64,000 nucleotides of DNA from JABGQS01 sp963666505. GTDB lineage: Bacteria; Bacillota; Clostridia; Christensenellales; SZUA-584. The stretch's first letter is position 1; each line of letters opens with the position of its first letter. Under the pieces are notes generated by a model. The model was not told the origin of the DNA. It saw nothing but the letters and a program-made list of their open reading frames with translations, and did no database searches. The DNA lies in NCBI GenBank assembly GCA_963666505.2, contig CAXXXL010000001.1, forward strand, positions 186,001 through 250,000, given 5' to 3'. Shown here one piece after another: positions 35,930-45,678 of this stretch. The translations under genes were made by a program, and so were the position numbers.

Positions 35930-36203
35930 TCCTAATCCTACTGATTTATCAGCAATAAAGCTGTCCGACGAGTTAAAAGAACTGATAGAACAACTGGCTG
36001 AAAACACACACAAAGTTTGGGCCAGCGAGAGAATAAAAGAAGGCTGGATATATGGCGAAAAAAGGGACGACGATAAAAAAACTCATCCCTGCCTTCTGCC
36101 TTACGATGAAATACCTGAGAGCGAAAAGGATTACGATAGAACGATATCGCTTAATATAGTCAAGCTGATGATTAAGCTCGGCTATAAAATAAGCAAGGAG
36201 TAA
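35919..36203 (+). CDS. Stand-alone RyR-domain protein
   Basis: A 94-residue soluble protein that is essentially one ryanodine-receptor (RyR) repeat: HKVWASERIKEGWIYGEKRD, then HPCLLPYDEIPESEKDYDR. All the usual Trp, Gly-Trp, Pro-Tyr-Asp and Asp-Arg positions are present. The ATG lies inside the last codons of the upstream gene, after CCAGGAGG, so translation is coupled. RyR repeats in bacteria are thought to be ligand-binding modules; the ligand here is unknown. Confidence 0.88.
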   Translation: MKYNPNPTDLSAIKLSDELKELIEQLAENTHKVWASERIKEGWIYGEKRDDDKKTHPCLLPYDEIPESEKDYDRTISLNIVKLMIKLGYKISKE

Positions 36204-36208
36204 TAGCA

Positions 36209-37780
36209 ATGAAACACGAAGTATTTATATCATACTCAACGAAAGACAAACAGATGGCTAACGCTGTATGTCACTATCTCGAGCAGGAAAAAATAAGATG
36301 CTGGATAGCACCGAGAGATGTCAAGCCTGGTGCAAACTTTGCAGCAGAGATTGTTGATGCCATCCCTCAGTCTAAAATCATGCTGCTCATTCTCTCAAAA
36401 AGCTCTAATTCATCAAAGCAGGTGCTGCGCGAGATGGAAATTGCAGTTAATAATGATCTGGTTGTTATACCGCTAAGGATAGAAGACATTGTGCCCACTG
36501 GCAGTATGTCTTACTATCTATCAACTACACAATGGATAGATATCATTGATGGGGAAATTGATAGCAGATTAAACATTTTGGTAGACAGAATAGCAGGCAT
36601 TGTTGGGATTTTAAAACCTGAAGATCAAGCTCAAAGAACGCAAGAAAAAGTTGTTGACAGACCGCAGTCGCCTCCAGCCACTCCACCGGTAAAAAAGAAA
36701 ATCAGCAAGAAAAAGTTGATTATCATACTTGTTTCCTCGTTTTTGGTAATCGCGGCGGGGGTCACAGTGTTGGTTCTCCGAGACGAAATATTTGCTGGTG
36801 AAACCAAAACAATATCCGAATCTGCTGCACTTGGAACAGAAGAACCGACAACATCGGTTTCGCCGATACAAACGGAAGTGCCTGCTGCTGTTACGCCCAC
36901 CCTTACAGATGCATCAACCACGGAAGTTAATGAATCTCTATATCAACCCGCAGATTTCGGGTGGGATGCGACTTATAAAGTTTATATACCCGATCGAAAT
37001 CTACTGGTTGCAGTAATAAACACGCTTAGAGAAAACGGTGAAGAAATTGAGAACGAAGTTGCGATTGCTGATATGTTTAAACTCAAAAGCATCATTGCAG
37101 GGGCTGGATGGCTTGATGAATCTGAACCGGAATACTATTTTCATAGAGAAATATTAGGGTATATTTCAGGGGAATATATCTTGTCAATTAGTTGGGGTAC
37201 TAGTGGGGTAAACCCCGGAATTGGGGACTTATCAGGATTAGAATATGCAAAAAATCTTGAATATCTTGTACTCGATAATTGTATGATTAAAAATATTAAT
37301 TTTGCAGATGACTTAAACAAGCTTAAAGTTGTATATCTTAGTAATGCACCATTGCTGAGTATATCGCCTCTGGAAAACTCGAAAACCGAACTAAAAATTC
37401 TTTCTTTAACCGGTTGTAGAAGTTTAAGAGACTTCTCGGTATTAAGCGGATTTATCAATCTCGAATATCTGGGGTTGGGCAATACCAAATTTAAGGATGT
37501 TGAGCTTCTTGAGGGTATGGAAAACTTGCGTGTTTTGCAATTAGGAGCTGAAGTAGACGATAAGGATATTGAAAAGCTAGTACAATTACCGCTAAAAAGC
37601 ACGCTTGAAGAGTTGTATATTGCTGAAAAAGATTATGATGATATAAGCTTTCTTCTACAGTTTGATAATTTGCAGTTCCTTTATCTAAGTTTGCATACTT
37701 ACGATAATAACACAACGACGATTAATGAGCTGAAAGCAAAAGGCTGCAGCATATACAAAGGTGGCGTATTAATGGAATAG
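36209..37780 (+). CDS. TIR-TM-LRR receptor-like protein 1
   Basis: A 523-residue membrane protein. Residues 1-140 are a TIR domain (EVFISYSTKDKQMANAVCHY, CWIAPRDVKPG, SKQVLREMEIAV) with the glutamates expected of NAD-cleaving TIRs (E75/E77). A lysine-rich stretch (KKKISKKK) precedes one TM helix near 172-190. A Thr/Pro-rich linker follows, then a C-terminal domain with irregular leucine-rich repeats (GLEYAKNLEYLVLDNC, NLEYLGLGNTKF). The positive-inside rule puts TIR in the cytoplasm and LRR outside, as in Toll-like receptors but in reverse chain order. AAGGAG precedes the ATG, five bases after the RyR gene. Confidence 0.88.
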   Translation: MKHEVFISYSTKDKQMANAVCHYLEQEKIRCWIAPRDVKPGANFAAEIVDAIPQSKIMLLILSKSSNSSKQVLREMEIAVNNDLVVIPLRIEDIVPTGSMSYYLSTTQWIDIIDGEIDSRLNILVDRIAGIVGILKPEDQAQRTQEKVVDRPQSPPATPPVKKKISKKKLIIILVSSFLVIAAGVTVLVLRDEIFAGETKTISESAALGTEEPTTSVSPIQTEVPAAVTPTLTDASTTEVNESLYQPADFGWDATYKVYIPDRNLLVAVINTLRENGEEIENEVAIADMFKLKSIIAGAGWLDESEPEYYFHREILGYISGEYILSISWGTSGVNPGIGDLSGLEYAKNLEYLVLDNCMIKNINFADDLNKLKVVYLSNAPLLSISPLENSKTELKILSLTGCRSLRDFSVLSGFINLEYLGLGNTKFKDVELLEGMENLRVLQLGAEVDDKDIEKLVQLPLKSTLEELYIAEKDYDDISFLLQFDNLQFLYLSLHTYDNNTTTINELKAKGCSIYKGGVLME

Positions 37781-37848
37781 TAATTAGCTTAAAAAGCTCA
37801 TAGCTATAGATATAGTTTCAAGCTTCATATTTAATAAGGAGCAGTAAT

Positions 37849-38607
37849 ATGGCACACGATGTATTTATATCATACTCAAACAAAGATATACATGTAGCAA
37901 AAAAACTCTGCGGTTGGCTGGAAGACAACGGGATTAGTTGCTGGGCGGCATGGAAGGATATACCACCGGGTGGAGACTGGGCAGAATCGATAGCCGTTGC
38001 GATCCCTAAGTCAAAAGTGTTTATTCTGATATTCTCGGGGTACGCCAATAAATCGAAGCAGGTCAAACGCGAAGTCGAAATGGCAATCAACACCGATGTG
38101 GCTTTGATACCGATGAGGATCGAGGATATTATGCCTACCGGCAGCATGTCGTATTACTTGGCTACAATGAATTGGATTGATGCACTCGACAACCGTATAG
38201 AGAATAAAGCAAGCATAATAAAGAATAGAATTAATGCTTTGCTCGACGCAACGGTTGATACAAAACCAGAACAGCAAATCGGTGCTAAAAAAACATCCGG
38301 TGTCAAAAAACCGACAAGGAAAAAGCTCAGCAAAAAAGCATTGATATCAATTATCTGCGCAGCTGCCGTAGTCATCGCAGCAGGGCTCGCGCTGTTTCTG
38401 TTGCGTGATGCGCTTTTTGGCAGCGAAAAGTTTGACCCTAATATGGTCGTTGAGATAGAAGATGAGAATTTAGAAGCAGGTATCATCGCCACACTGCAAA
38501 ACATGGGCGAAACGATTGGAGAGGAACTAACCGTTGCTGATATGTCGAAGCTGGGTTATTTGAAAATAGCTTCGATAGAAGAGACGCAGGTTTTGGATCA
38601 AAGATAA
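37849..38607 (+). CDS. TIR-TM part of receptor-like protein 2 (frameshifted)
   Basis: A 252-residue frame with a TIR domain (DVFISYSNKDIHVAKKLCGW, SKQVKREVEMAINTD), a basic stretch (RKKLSKKA), a TM helix near 163-185, and the start of an extracytoplasmic domain (LTVADMSKLGYLK). It stops at 38607. The following frame at 38636 continues the same domain in the +1 register. Dropping one T from GTTTTG near 38590-38595 gives an uninterrupted join (EETQVWIKDNLDEEELDGIM). The intact gene would be a close paralogue of protein 1 with more LRRs. Confidence 0.82.
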   Translation: MAHDVFISYSNKDIHVAKKLCGWLEDNGISCWAAWKDIPPGGDWAESIAVAIPKSKVFILIFSGYANKSKQVKREVEMAINTDVALIPMRIEDIMPTGSMSYYLATMNWIDALDNRIENKASIIKNRINALLDATVDTKPEQQIGAKKTSGVKKPTRKKLSKKALISIICAAAVVIAAGLALFLLRDALFGSEKFDPNMVVEIEDENLEAGIIATLQNMGETIGEELTVADMSKLGYLKIASIEETQVLDQR

Positions 38608-38635
38608 CCTTGACGAGGAAGAACTAGACGGCATA

Positions 38636-40180
38636 ATGGCTGTTATTATCTCAAACGACGATCCAATTGAAAGTTTGGAGGGCATGCAATTTGCAGTAAA
38701 CCTAAAAGAGATAATGATTGCAGGCAAAGGCGTTCGAGATTTAAGCCCTTTAAAAAGCATAACCTCCCTAGAGAGAATTGATTTCACAAATAATAAAGTA
38801 AGCAATATCAGCGGTTTAGAGAATTTGAAAAGTTTAAGGGAACTGGTACTTCACAACAACCTCATCATCGATTTAACCCCTCTGGAAAATCTTACTAACA
38901 TAACGGATTTAGGGTTAAACGATAATCTTATAACCAACATAGAACCGTTGAAAAAGCTTGTAAACCTTAATGGAATTGTGCTTATGAATAATGATATTAC
39001 TGACATCAGTGCGCTCAAAGATATGAGATATTTGAGCGGTATCGGACTTGATGGTAATAATTTAGAAGATATCAGCGTATTGGCATCTATGAGAAAGGCG
39101 CAGTGGCTGTTTTTGCGTGATAACAATATCAGCGACCTAAGTCCTCTTTCAGACTTGGCAGAACTTAAGTATCTTCATCTCAGTAACAACAACATCAGCG
39201 ATATCAGTCCCTTGAAGAACTTGCCTTCTCTGCTCTATCTGAATATTGTAGGTAATCCTGTAGAAACCTTGGAAGTGCTTGCGGAGGGTGATCATTCATT
39301 AATCGATATTGCAATCGATCAAGATTTATATGACAGTTTGACATCCGAAGTCATCAATAAATTTGTCGATAAAGGCATTAATATTAATATAGCAAGCGGT
39401 GAAGGAGAAGAGCATACGGAGCAGCAGGAATCACAGGAAAATGATATGGCTCACAACCCCGAAGATTTCGGCTGGGACCCCGAAACAGAAGTAAAAATTA
39501 ATGACAATGTGCTTGTAGAAGCAGTCGCTGCATCTCTTCAGGCTAAAGGTATAAATGTTGAAGACGGAATTACTATAGCCGAAATGTTTGGGTTGGAGAC
39601 GTTAGTTATAACCACATCTCATGCGGAGGAAGTGGAAGCTATGGGCGGAGTGGAAGGATATATGCATAGCTATAGCTATCACAAGTTTATCAATAACGGT
39701 AACATTACAAATCTTAATGGATTGGAATACGCCCGTAACCTGAAGTATCTAGTAATTATAGAGCAGGATTTGGAAGATATTACTCATCTTGAAGAATTAA
39801 CTGCACTCGAGGTTGTCTCCCTAGCTGGAAATAACATCTCAGACACTCACTCGTTATATGGAAAGCCAAATCTTAAATATGTTGACCTGAGTTATAATCC
39901 GATACTATCGATTGCCTCGTTGGAGCATGCGCAAGACAGCCTAGAATATCTGTCTATATCCTACTGTACCAATATCAATGAAATAAATGTATTATCGGTA
40001 TGTAACAAATTGAAAGTATTGGATTTGACCGAAATAACAGCTGATATATCTGTGCTCGAAAATCTAGCTCTAGAAGAATTTTATATCAGTCAGTCTGTTT
40101 ATGATAACAATTCAGTTACCGTGGAAAAACTAAGAGCAAACGGATGTAACGTTTACGTTGATGAGCAGAAGGTTAATTAG
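38636..40180 (+). CDS. LRR ectodomain of receptor-like protein 2 (frameshifted)
   Basis: A 514-residue frame, almost certainly the 3' part of the TIR gene before it. It has about nine internalin-type 21-23-residue leucine-rich repeats (LTNITDLGLNDNLITNIEPL, LKYLHLSNNNISDISPL), a Gln/Glu-rich linker, and a second LRR domain closely related to the ectodomain of protein 1 (PEDFGWDPETEVKIND against PADFGWDATYKVYIPD). No signal peptide or ribosome binding site precedes the ATG, supporting the frameshift reading. As it stands the product would be cytoplasmic, if made at all. Confidence 0.8.
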   Translation: MAVIISNDDPIESLEGMQFAVNLKEIMIAGKGVRDLSPLKSITSLERIDFTNNKVSNISGLENLKSLRELVLHNNLIIDLTPLENLTNITDLGLNDNLITNIEPLKKLVNLNGIVLMNNDITDISALKDMRYLSGIGLDGNNLEDISVLASMRKAQWLFLRDNNISDLSPLSDLAELKYLHLSNNNISDISPLKNLPSLLYLNIVGNPVETLEVLAEGDHSLIDIAIDQDLYDSLTSEVINKFVDKGININIASGEGEEHTEQQESQENDMAHNPEDFGWDPETEVKINDNVLVEAVAASLQAKGINVEDGITIAEMFGLETLVITTSHAEEVEAMGGVEGYMHSYSYHKFINNGNITNLNGLEYARNLKYLVIIEQDLEDITHLEELTALEVVSLAGNNISDTHSLYGKPNLKYVDLSYNPILSIASLEHAQDSLEYLSISYCTNINEINVLSVCNKLKVLDLTEITADISVLENLALEEFYISQSVYDNNSVTVEKLRANGCNVYVDEQKVN

Positions 40181-40207
40181 TAAAATCAAGGAATCAGGGA
40201 GGTAGCC

Positions 40208-41962
40208 ATGGACACTTTAAAAACCTATGTAGAGAACTTTTTCAAACTGCTGAACATTGATTCAGACAACGACAAAGTCCATTTTTACAAAGAGTATATG
40301 GCTTCTGCGGTAATGGAGTTTATTGACGATGAAATAAAGGCGGAAGCGTATGATGTCTACAGTTTTTTCCTCGATATATACCGTGTAAATATATCTGGAG
40401 AGCAATCGTTTATAGACCTTCTTGATGTCCTTAGAAAGTACGAGGAAAACGCCTCAGTTTTAAACGATAAACAGAGAGATCACTATATTCACTCGGTAAA
40501 TGTTTTTTTACTGGGTTTGGCGATATACGCCCAGAATAAGAATTACCGTGATTCGGTAGAAAAATATCTAAATGATACTGATAAATCAATCAGGTATTTT
40601 GACACTGTGCACGAGGAGTTTTTCTTTCGCTGGGGCATAGCGTCGCTCTTTCACGACACCGGCTATCCTGTTGAGATTATAAACAATCAGCTCAATCGGT
40701 TCATCGCTTTTATCTCCGGTAAAGACGAAAAGGCAAAAGCCGTGGCAAAGCCGTTTCTGTCGTATTTCAACTTCGAAAAAATAAACTCCATAGAAAACTT
40801 TGATTTGGACAGATTTATACTGCCCGCCTATATCGACAATGCCGTGAAAGACAAGTCTATATTAACAAGCCGCATTACTGATTTTATTGCGATCGATTTA
40901 AGCTATACTTTTAATCTTTCACTAACGCTGGTAAAGGAAACGATGAATAATTTTCTTGAAACAATGCAGAAATATCAATTTGTCGATCATGGCTTCTACA
41001 GCGCTTTGATTGTGACAAAATGGTTCGGTGAGCTGATGCAGAAAAGGCACAAACCAAACTGCCTGCTGTTTAGCCACGTACTTGATTCAGCCGCAGCGAT
41101 TTTCCTGCACAATGCGTATCGGAACATTTTTCTAAGAAAACCTTTCAATCTTCCGCCTATGCGACCAGCCCAACACCCTATCGGATATTTACTGATACTG
41201 TGCGATGAGGCACAAGAATGGAACAGAGAAGCTTACGGAGTGCTGACTCAGCAGATGGTAAACATAGACGACTCAAATATAACAATAAACAACTCAGAGT
41301 TTAAGCTGCACTACATCACAAAGCAAGGTGTAGTTAAAGAGGAGTTTATAGAAGAAAAACAAGCACTACTAAGTAGTTTGCTTGATATCAGCAATTTATT
41401 TGATAAAGGAGTTTTGATTACCGCAACTACCTTGACGGAGCAGTATATAACCGGACTTGCATCAAACAGGGATAGACTTACCCCGAGGTTGCTGATAGAA
41501 CATATTGAATTAATCGCAGCAAAGATTCACGAGAAGTATAATGAAAAGCAGCAAAGAGAGAATCCTGACAAGCCACTTGAATACCCGACTTGGGAATCGC
41601 TTCCCGATACGCTCAAGTTTTCAAACGTCCGCCAGGCAAAGGATATAGCTGCTAAGCTGAAAAGGATAGACTGCTATATTGCCGAGGATTCTGACGATGA
41701 ACCGGTATCGCAGTTTACTCCCGATGAGATTGAGTATTTGGCAAAGGCAGAACACGATTCGTGGGTAGATGAAAGAGTTAGCAACGGCTGGGTATATGCG
41801 CAGCAAAAAGACGTAAAGAAGAAGACATCGCCATATATAAAGCCTTATGATGAGCTGCCCGAGGAAATAAAGGATTATGACAGGGAACCTGTGAGAAATA
41901 TCATTCCTTTGTTGAGTGAAGTAAATATAAAGGTTTACAGGAACTCACATTCGGACGGATAA
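40208..41962 (+). CDS. HD-domain phosphohydrolase-like protein with C-terminal RyR
   Basis: A 584-residue soluble protein. The first 400 residues form an HD-type domain with the histidine in HYIHSVNVF, the HD pair in LFHDTGYP and a final aspartate motif ILCDEAQEWNRE, so metal binding looks intact. The C-terminal 75 residues are a full RyR repeat (AEHDSWVDERVSNGWVY, PYDELPEEIKDYDREPV). HD proteins hydrolyse phosphate esters, often nucleotides. Fusion to RyR suggests ligand-controlled hydrolysis (inference). GGGAGGT precedes the ATG, and the gene lies 27 bases after the LRR frame, closing the operon. Confidence 0.85.
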   Translation: MDTLKTYVENFFKLLNIDSDNDKVHFYKEYMASAVMEFIDDEIKAEAYDVYSFFLDIYRVNISGEQSFIDLLDVLRKYEENASVLNDKQRDHYIHSVNVFLLGLAIYAQNKNYRDSVEKYLNDTDKSIRYFDTVHEEFFFRWGIASLFHDTGYPVEIINNQLNRFIAFISGKDEKAKAVAKPFLSYFNFEKINSIENFDLDRFILPAYIDNAVKDKSILTSRITDFIAIDLSYTFNLSLTLVKETMNNFLETMQKYQFVDHGFYSALIVTKWFGELMQKRHKPNCLLFSHVLDSAAAIFLHNAYRNIFLRKPFNLPPMRPAQHPIGYLLILCDEAQEWNREAYGVLTQQMVNIDDSNITINNSEFKLHYITKQGVVKEEFIEEKQALLSSLLDISNLFDKGVLITATTLTEQYITGLASNRDRLTPRLLIEHIELIAAKIHEKYNEKQQRENPDKPLEYPTWESLPDTLKFSNVRQAKDIAAKLKRIDCYIAEDSDDEPVSQFTPDEIEYLAKAEHDSWVDERVSNGWVYAQQKDVKKKTSPYIKPYDELPEEIKDYDREPVRNIIPLLSEVNIKVYRNSHSDG

Positions 41963-42374
41963 AGGCTTTCGAAATGTAGTTTAAAATACATTATTGGCAT
42001 ATTGACCAGAGTAATGTTTGCGGCAATTTCGTACTTGCCGGTAAACTTCAGATAAACCGAAATGAAAAATTTATTTTTAATATTAGAAGTAGCTAAAACC
42101 TTGAGTGGCGAGCCAGAGGCATAATTTATTTTATTATATTAAACACTATTCCAAACCCGCCAAGAAACACAAAGGGGTTTGCTTTTGGGTGCAAACGCTC
42201 CGTCACCAAAAACGACAGTTACCACTATATGGGTTTGCAGTTTGTTTTTACTTTTGAATTTATAAAGCTATGTGAAGAGAACTTAAGATTAAAATACAAA
42301 TAATAAGCCAACATATTAGCTAGATTATTATACAAATTCCTTTTTGCTCGTTATACCCATTGTCTCTATTATGC
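41963..42374. other. Intergenic region after the TIR-RyR operon
   Basis: Holds copy D of the dispersed repeat and no credible gene. Confidence 0.4.
42149..42218 (+). repeat. Dispersed hairpin repeat, copy D
   Basis: CCAAACCCGCCAAGAAACAC, then AAAGGGGTTTGC, then TTTTGGGTGCAAACGCTCCG, ending with CACCAAAAACGACA as in copy A. It lies about 185 bases past the HD-RyR stop. Confidence 0.8.
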
Positions 42375-42719
42375 CAGATTTTACACAGTGAAATGGTCAC
42401 TGCGGAGCTGCATCTCCACAGCGACCAAGAGTTGCTATACACTTCAAACGGGTGTTTTAACCTGACAAAGGATGGATGGTATAATGTCTTCTGCGTAAAG
42501 GCGCGATAGCTGTCTAGACAACGCACCGGCAGAGGATTTTTTGGGACATTAAAATCTGAATGTATTAATCGTGTTAAGATTATAACCCTCAATCAGGCAA
42601 AATGCCTCATTGATAATTACATTCATTTTTATAACTATGAGCGCATTCTGCCAAGGACAAAGCTGACACCTTACGAAAAAAGATGTCAGCCTGCGCAATC
42701 ATCAAACATCCTAAGATAG
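42375..42719 (+). pseudogene. IS3-family transposase remnant
   Basis: The C-terminal part of an OrfB-type DDE transposase spread over shifted frames. Recognisable pieces are LHLHSDQELLYTSNGCFNLT (second Asp), DSCLDNAPAED, and FFGTLKSECINR followed by YIHFYNYERI and KLTPYEKR (catalytic Glu region and tail). At least two frameshifts are needed to join them, and the N-terminal half is missing, so it is a dead fragment. It lies between the TIR-RyR operon and the rhodanese gene. Confidence 0.75.
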
Positions 42720-42794
42720 GGCCTTAGATTACTGTCCATAAAAGGGGCTCAGTGCCTTACAGCATGAGGCTCTTTTTTTTATATTCTTTTCTGC

Positions 42795-44004
42795 TTAACT
42801 TTCAACCACTGGATGCCCCTGCTTAATCCAGCCTTCATGCATACCGCCTTCAAGTGCATATGCATCTATACCCTTTATTCTTAGAACAGCTGCAAGCAGC
42901 GGAGCATGCGCACCATTATAGTCCGCAACGATAACCATCGCGTCTTCAGCCAATTCGCTGCCAAACTCCACTGTCACCGGAGAACCAACGGCAAAGAAGA
43001 ATGCTCCGTCAATATGTCCTTTGTGATAATCAGGGTCTTCTCTGAAGTCAATAACACCAGCTTCCCCAAGGTCTATAGCCGTCCTTGCATCATCTACCGA
43101 AATCATATGGCTTCCTTCCGGAACATTTTCGAGATAGTATTTGATTCCTTTAAGCAGCATCGGATCAACTTCACGGTCGCTGGGTACAAAGTCTTCAACT
43201 TCCTCGCCAATAAAGTTCTTATACTTTTTTGCTTTTTTAAAGCCGTCTTCATAACCGCCGTATAGATAGATGACTTCGTGGTGGCCCATCATGTGAAGCA
43301 AAACAACGACCTGACTTGCTACGTCGCCATAACTATCATAAACAAAAATCGGTACATTCTTTGGTACTAAAGTGATTTTCTCCGCAAGATCGGGACCCCA
43401 TTCGGCATGATTTGCACCTGTAACGTGACCTGCATCATAGTCTTCTTGGCTTCTTATATCCAGTATATACGGATTGTTGTCATTAGATAACAAATCCAAC
43501 AAGTTCTGAAAGCCCCATACATGAGGAACGCTGTAGTCATCAAAAATGCTTCCGGCTGCCGCTGACATTACGTATCCAGTCCATCCGTTCATACCAAGCC
43601 CTGATTCTACAGATACCGCATCTATTTCGAGAGTACGAAGCACTGCGACAGTTTGAGCTGAGAGCTGCCCTTCTTCGGAAACTACAACGACCTTTTTATC
43701 TCTGAAATCCTCAAACCTGTTTTGCATTGTGTTGCCGAACGGTACGCTGACAGAACCCTTTATGCTGCCAGTCTCACGTTCCTGCGAAGTCCGCACATCA
43801 ATAAAGGCTGCTCCTTCATATTCTAATAAGTCCATTGCGTCTGGAACGGATATTAAGTTGTTGTTATTACTAAATGAATTAAGAAAATAGTCGCTTGCAA
43901 ACTGTATTGCATTGTCATTATACTCTACGCCAGAACCTTCCATCTCATTCCCGGTTGTTTCTATGTATTGCTCAACCGTTTCAAGCCTTAAAAAGCCGCT
44001 ATAT
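42795..44004 (-). pseudogene. Rhodanese-repeat lipoprotein, C-terminal part (split by IS)
   Basis: This part carries three rhodanese-like domains. In all three the catalytic cysteine is missing: the active-site loops read VVSEEGQLSA, VYDSYGDVAS and VADYNGAHAP. The open frame runs into the IS to 44090, but residues before YSGFLRLETVEQY belong to the IS end. Joining across the IS with one copy of the 5-bp duplication restores ...VKSGY-SGFLRLETV... in frame with the part at 45689-46157. The gene is thus a recent insertion mutant of a four-rhodanese lipoprotein. Confidence 0.85.
44000..44004. repeat. Target-site duplication, left copy
   Basis: TATAT directly abuts the left end of the IS1182-type element and is repeated at 45689-45693. 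Confidence 0.75.
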
Positions 44005-44102
44005 GAGGGCACTGAAAAAGTCCAATTGTGAATAACGAAAGGACTTTTTATCATATTTATGGTATAATTATGCATATAAACAGGAAGCAAGGATGTGATA
44101 AA

Positions 44103-45635
44103 ATGCTCAGGAATGAAGTTCAGATCAAGCTATCACTATATCGTGGATTGTATAATATCATTGTACCCAAAAACCATTTACTGCGAAAGATCAAAGATAA
44201 CATAGACTTCAGCTTTGTAAACCCGATGTTGAGGGAAAGCTACTGTGAACACTACGGGCGTCCGGCAAAGGAGCCGGAGATGATGTTCAAACTGCTATTT
44301 TTGAAAAGGCTGTATGATTTGTCGGATGAGGCATTGATACAAAATGCGGCAGTCAATATGGCATACAAATACTTTCTGGATTTAGACCCGGAAGATGGCA
44401 TGATTGACTCAAGCCTGCTGACAAAATTCCGTAAAACGAGGATCACAGAAGATATACTGGAGGAAATGCTTAAAGAGACGATCACCCAGGCGATACAAAA
44501 AGGGCTGATCAAATCCACGGCAATAATCGTGGATTCTACCCATACCAAAGCTTCCGCAAGGCCATCCACACCTACTCAGATATTACGGGGGCTAAGCAAA
44601 CAACTGCGCAAGGAAATATATAAGAGCATGTATGATCTGTCCGTGAAATTCCCAGAGAAACCATTGGAAACAGCAGATTTGGAAGAAGAGATTAAATATA
44701 CGCAACAGCTTCTCGAGAATATTGGCGAAGATATCCTAGGCAGTGGTCAGCCAAAAATCCAAAAGCTCTACGCCCATATCAAGGAATTGTTAGAAAGCGA
44801 TCGTATCCGGGGAATCCAGTCAAAGCATGATGAGGATGCCAGATTCGGCCACAAGAGCGCCACATCTACCTTCTTTGGATACAAGAATCATATCGCCATG
44901 ACAGAAGAGAGTTTGATTACAGGCATAGGCGTTACAAGCGGAGAAGTATCCGACGGTTATATGCTAAAATCTCTGCTTGAGCAGTCAAAAAGCAATGGCA
45001 TTGAAGTCAAGGAAATACTCGGCGATACAGCATATTCAAGTATAGATAACATTAAATATTGTGACGGGGAGAAAATTACTCTGATTGCAAAATCCAATCC
45101 CGTTATCGCAAATGCGGCTGAACCTAAAAATGACGGTTTTGAATACAATAAGGATGCAGGACTGATGCAATGTCCAGCGGGAGAGCTGGCCAAGAAGGTG
45201 CATAAACGTCAGGGCAAATACGATAATAAATATTTCATTTACGACTTCAACAGAAACACATGTCAACAGTGTCCATATGCGGACAAATGTAGAGTTGGCC
45301 AATCAAAGACCAAGACTTACTGTGTCACCATCACAAGTCAACGGAACCGGGAACGTTTAGATTTTGAGAAGAGCGAATATTTCAACGAACGTTTAAGAAT
45401 CCGATACCGAATTGAGGAGAAGAACGGAGAACTTAAACAGGCTCACGGTCTCAGAACAGCTGAATCCACGGGTCTTTCCGCCATGCGATTACAAGCTTAC
45501 TTTACAGCTTTTGCAGTGAATATCAAGAGAATCATTAAATTGATGGGTAAAGATGAGCTTTTGGGCCCAACCCATCCGGCTTATCATGAAAAGTACGGAG
45601 ATTTTTATAATTCATATCTTTTCTGTTACGCATAA
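44103..45635 (+). CDS. IS1182-family transposase
   Basis: A 510-residue DDE transposase of the IS1182 type. It has the N-terminal DUF772-like region (NPMLRESYCEHYGRPAKEPE), IIVDSTHTKA with the first catalytic Asp, GDTAYSS with the second, a cysteine cluster (CQQCPYADKC), and the C-terminal FNERLRIRYRIEEKNGELK with the Glu. No interruptions, so it is probably active. The ATG at 44103 follows AAGGATGTGAT. The longer frame from 44028 begins inside the IS end and is not preferred. Confidence 0.93.
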   Translation: MLRNEVQIKLSLYRGLYNIIVPKNHLLRKIKDNIDFSFVNPMLRESYCEHYGRPAKEPEMMFKLLFLKRLYDLSDEALIQNAAVNMAYKYFLDLDPEDGMIDSSLLTKFRKTRITEDILEEMLKETITQAIQKGLIKSTAIIVDSTHTKASARPSTPTQILRGLSKQLRKEIYKSMYDLSVKFPEKPLETADLEEEIKYTQQLLENIGEDILGSGQPKIQKLYAHIKELLESDRIRGIQSKHDEDARFGHKSATSTFFGYKNHIAMTEESLITGIGVTSGEVSDGYMLKSLLEQSKSNGIEVKEILGDTAYSSIDNIKYCDGEKITLIAKSNPVIANAAEPKNDGFEYNKDAGLMQCPAGELAKKVHKRQGKYDNKYFIYDFNRNTCQQCPYADKCRVGQSKTKTYCVTITSQRNRERLDFEKSEYFNERLRIRYRIEEKNGELKQAHGLRTAESTGLSAMRLQAYFTAFAVNIKRIIKLMGKDELLGPTHPAYHEKYGDFYNSYLFCYA

Positions 45636-45643
45636 ATATACGA

Positions 45644-45678
45644 AAAAATCACTGGCCCGTCTGGAAACAGTGATTTTT
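45644..45678. terminator. Bidirectional terminator at the IS right end
   Basis: AAAAATCACTG (45644-45654) pairs perfectly with CAGTGATTTTT (45668-45678), overlapping the right inverted repeat. It shields the transposase unit from neighbouring transcription. Confidence 0.75.

Noticed and set aside
19972..42218. The dispersed repeats read as a CRISPR array or a riboswitch class
   Set aside because: Copies are kilobases apart without spacers, and the sequence does not fit any riboswitch consensus I know despite an AAACC-type start.
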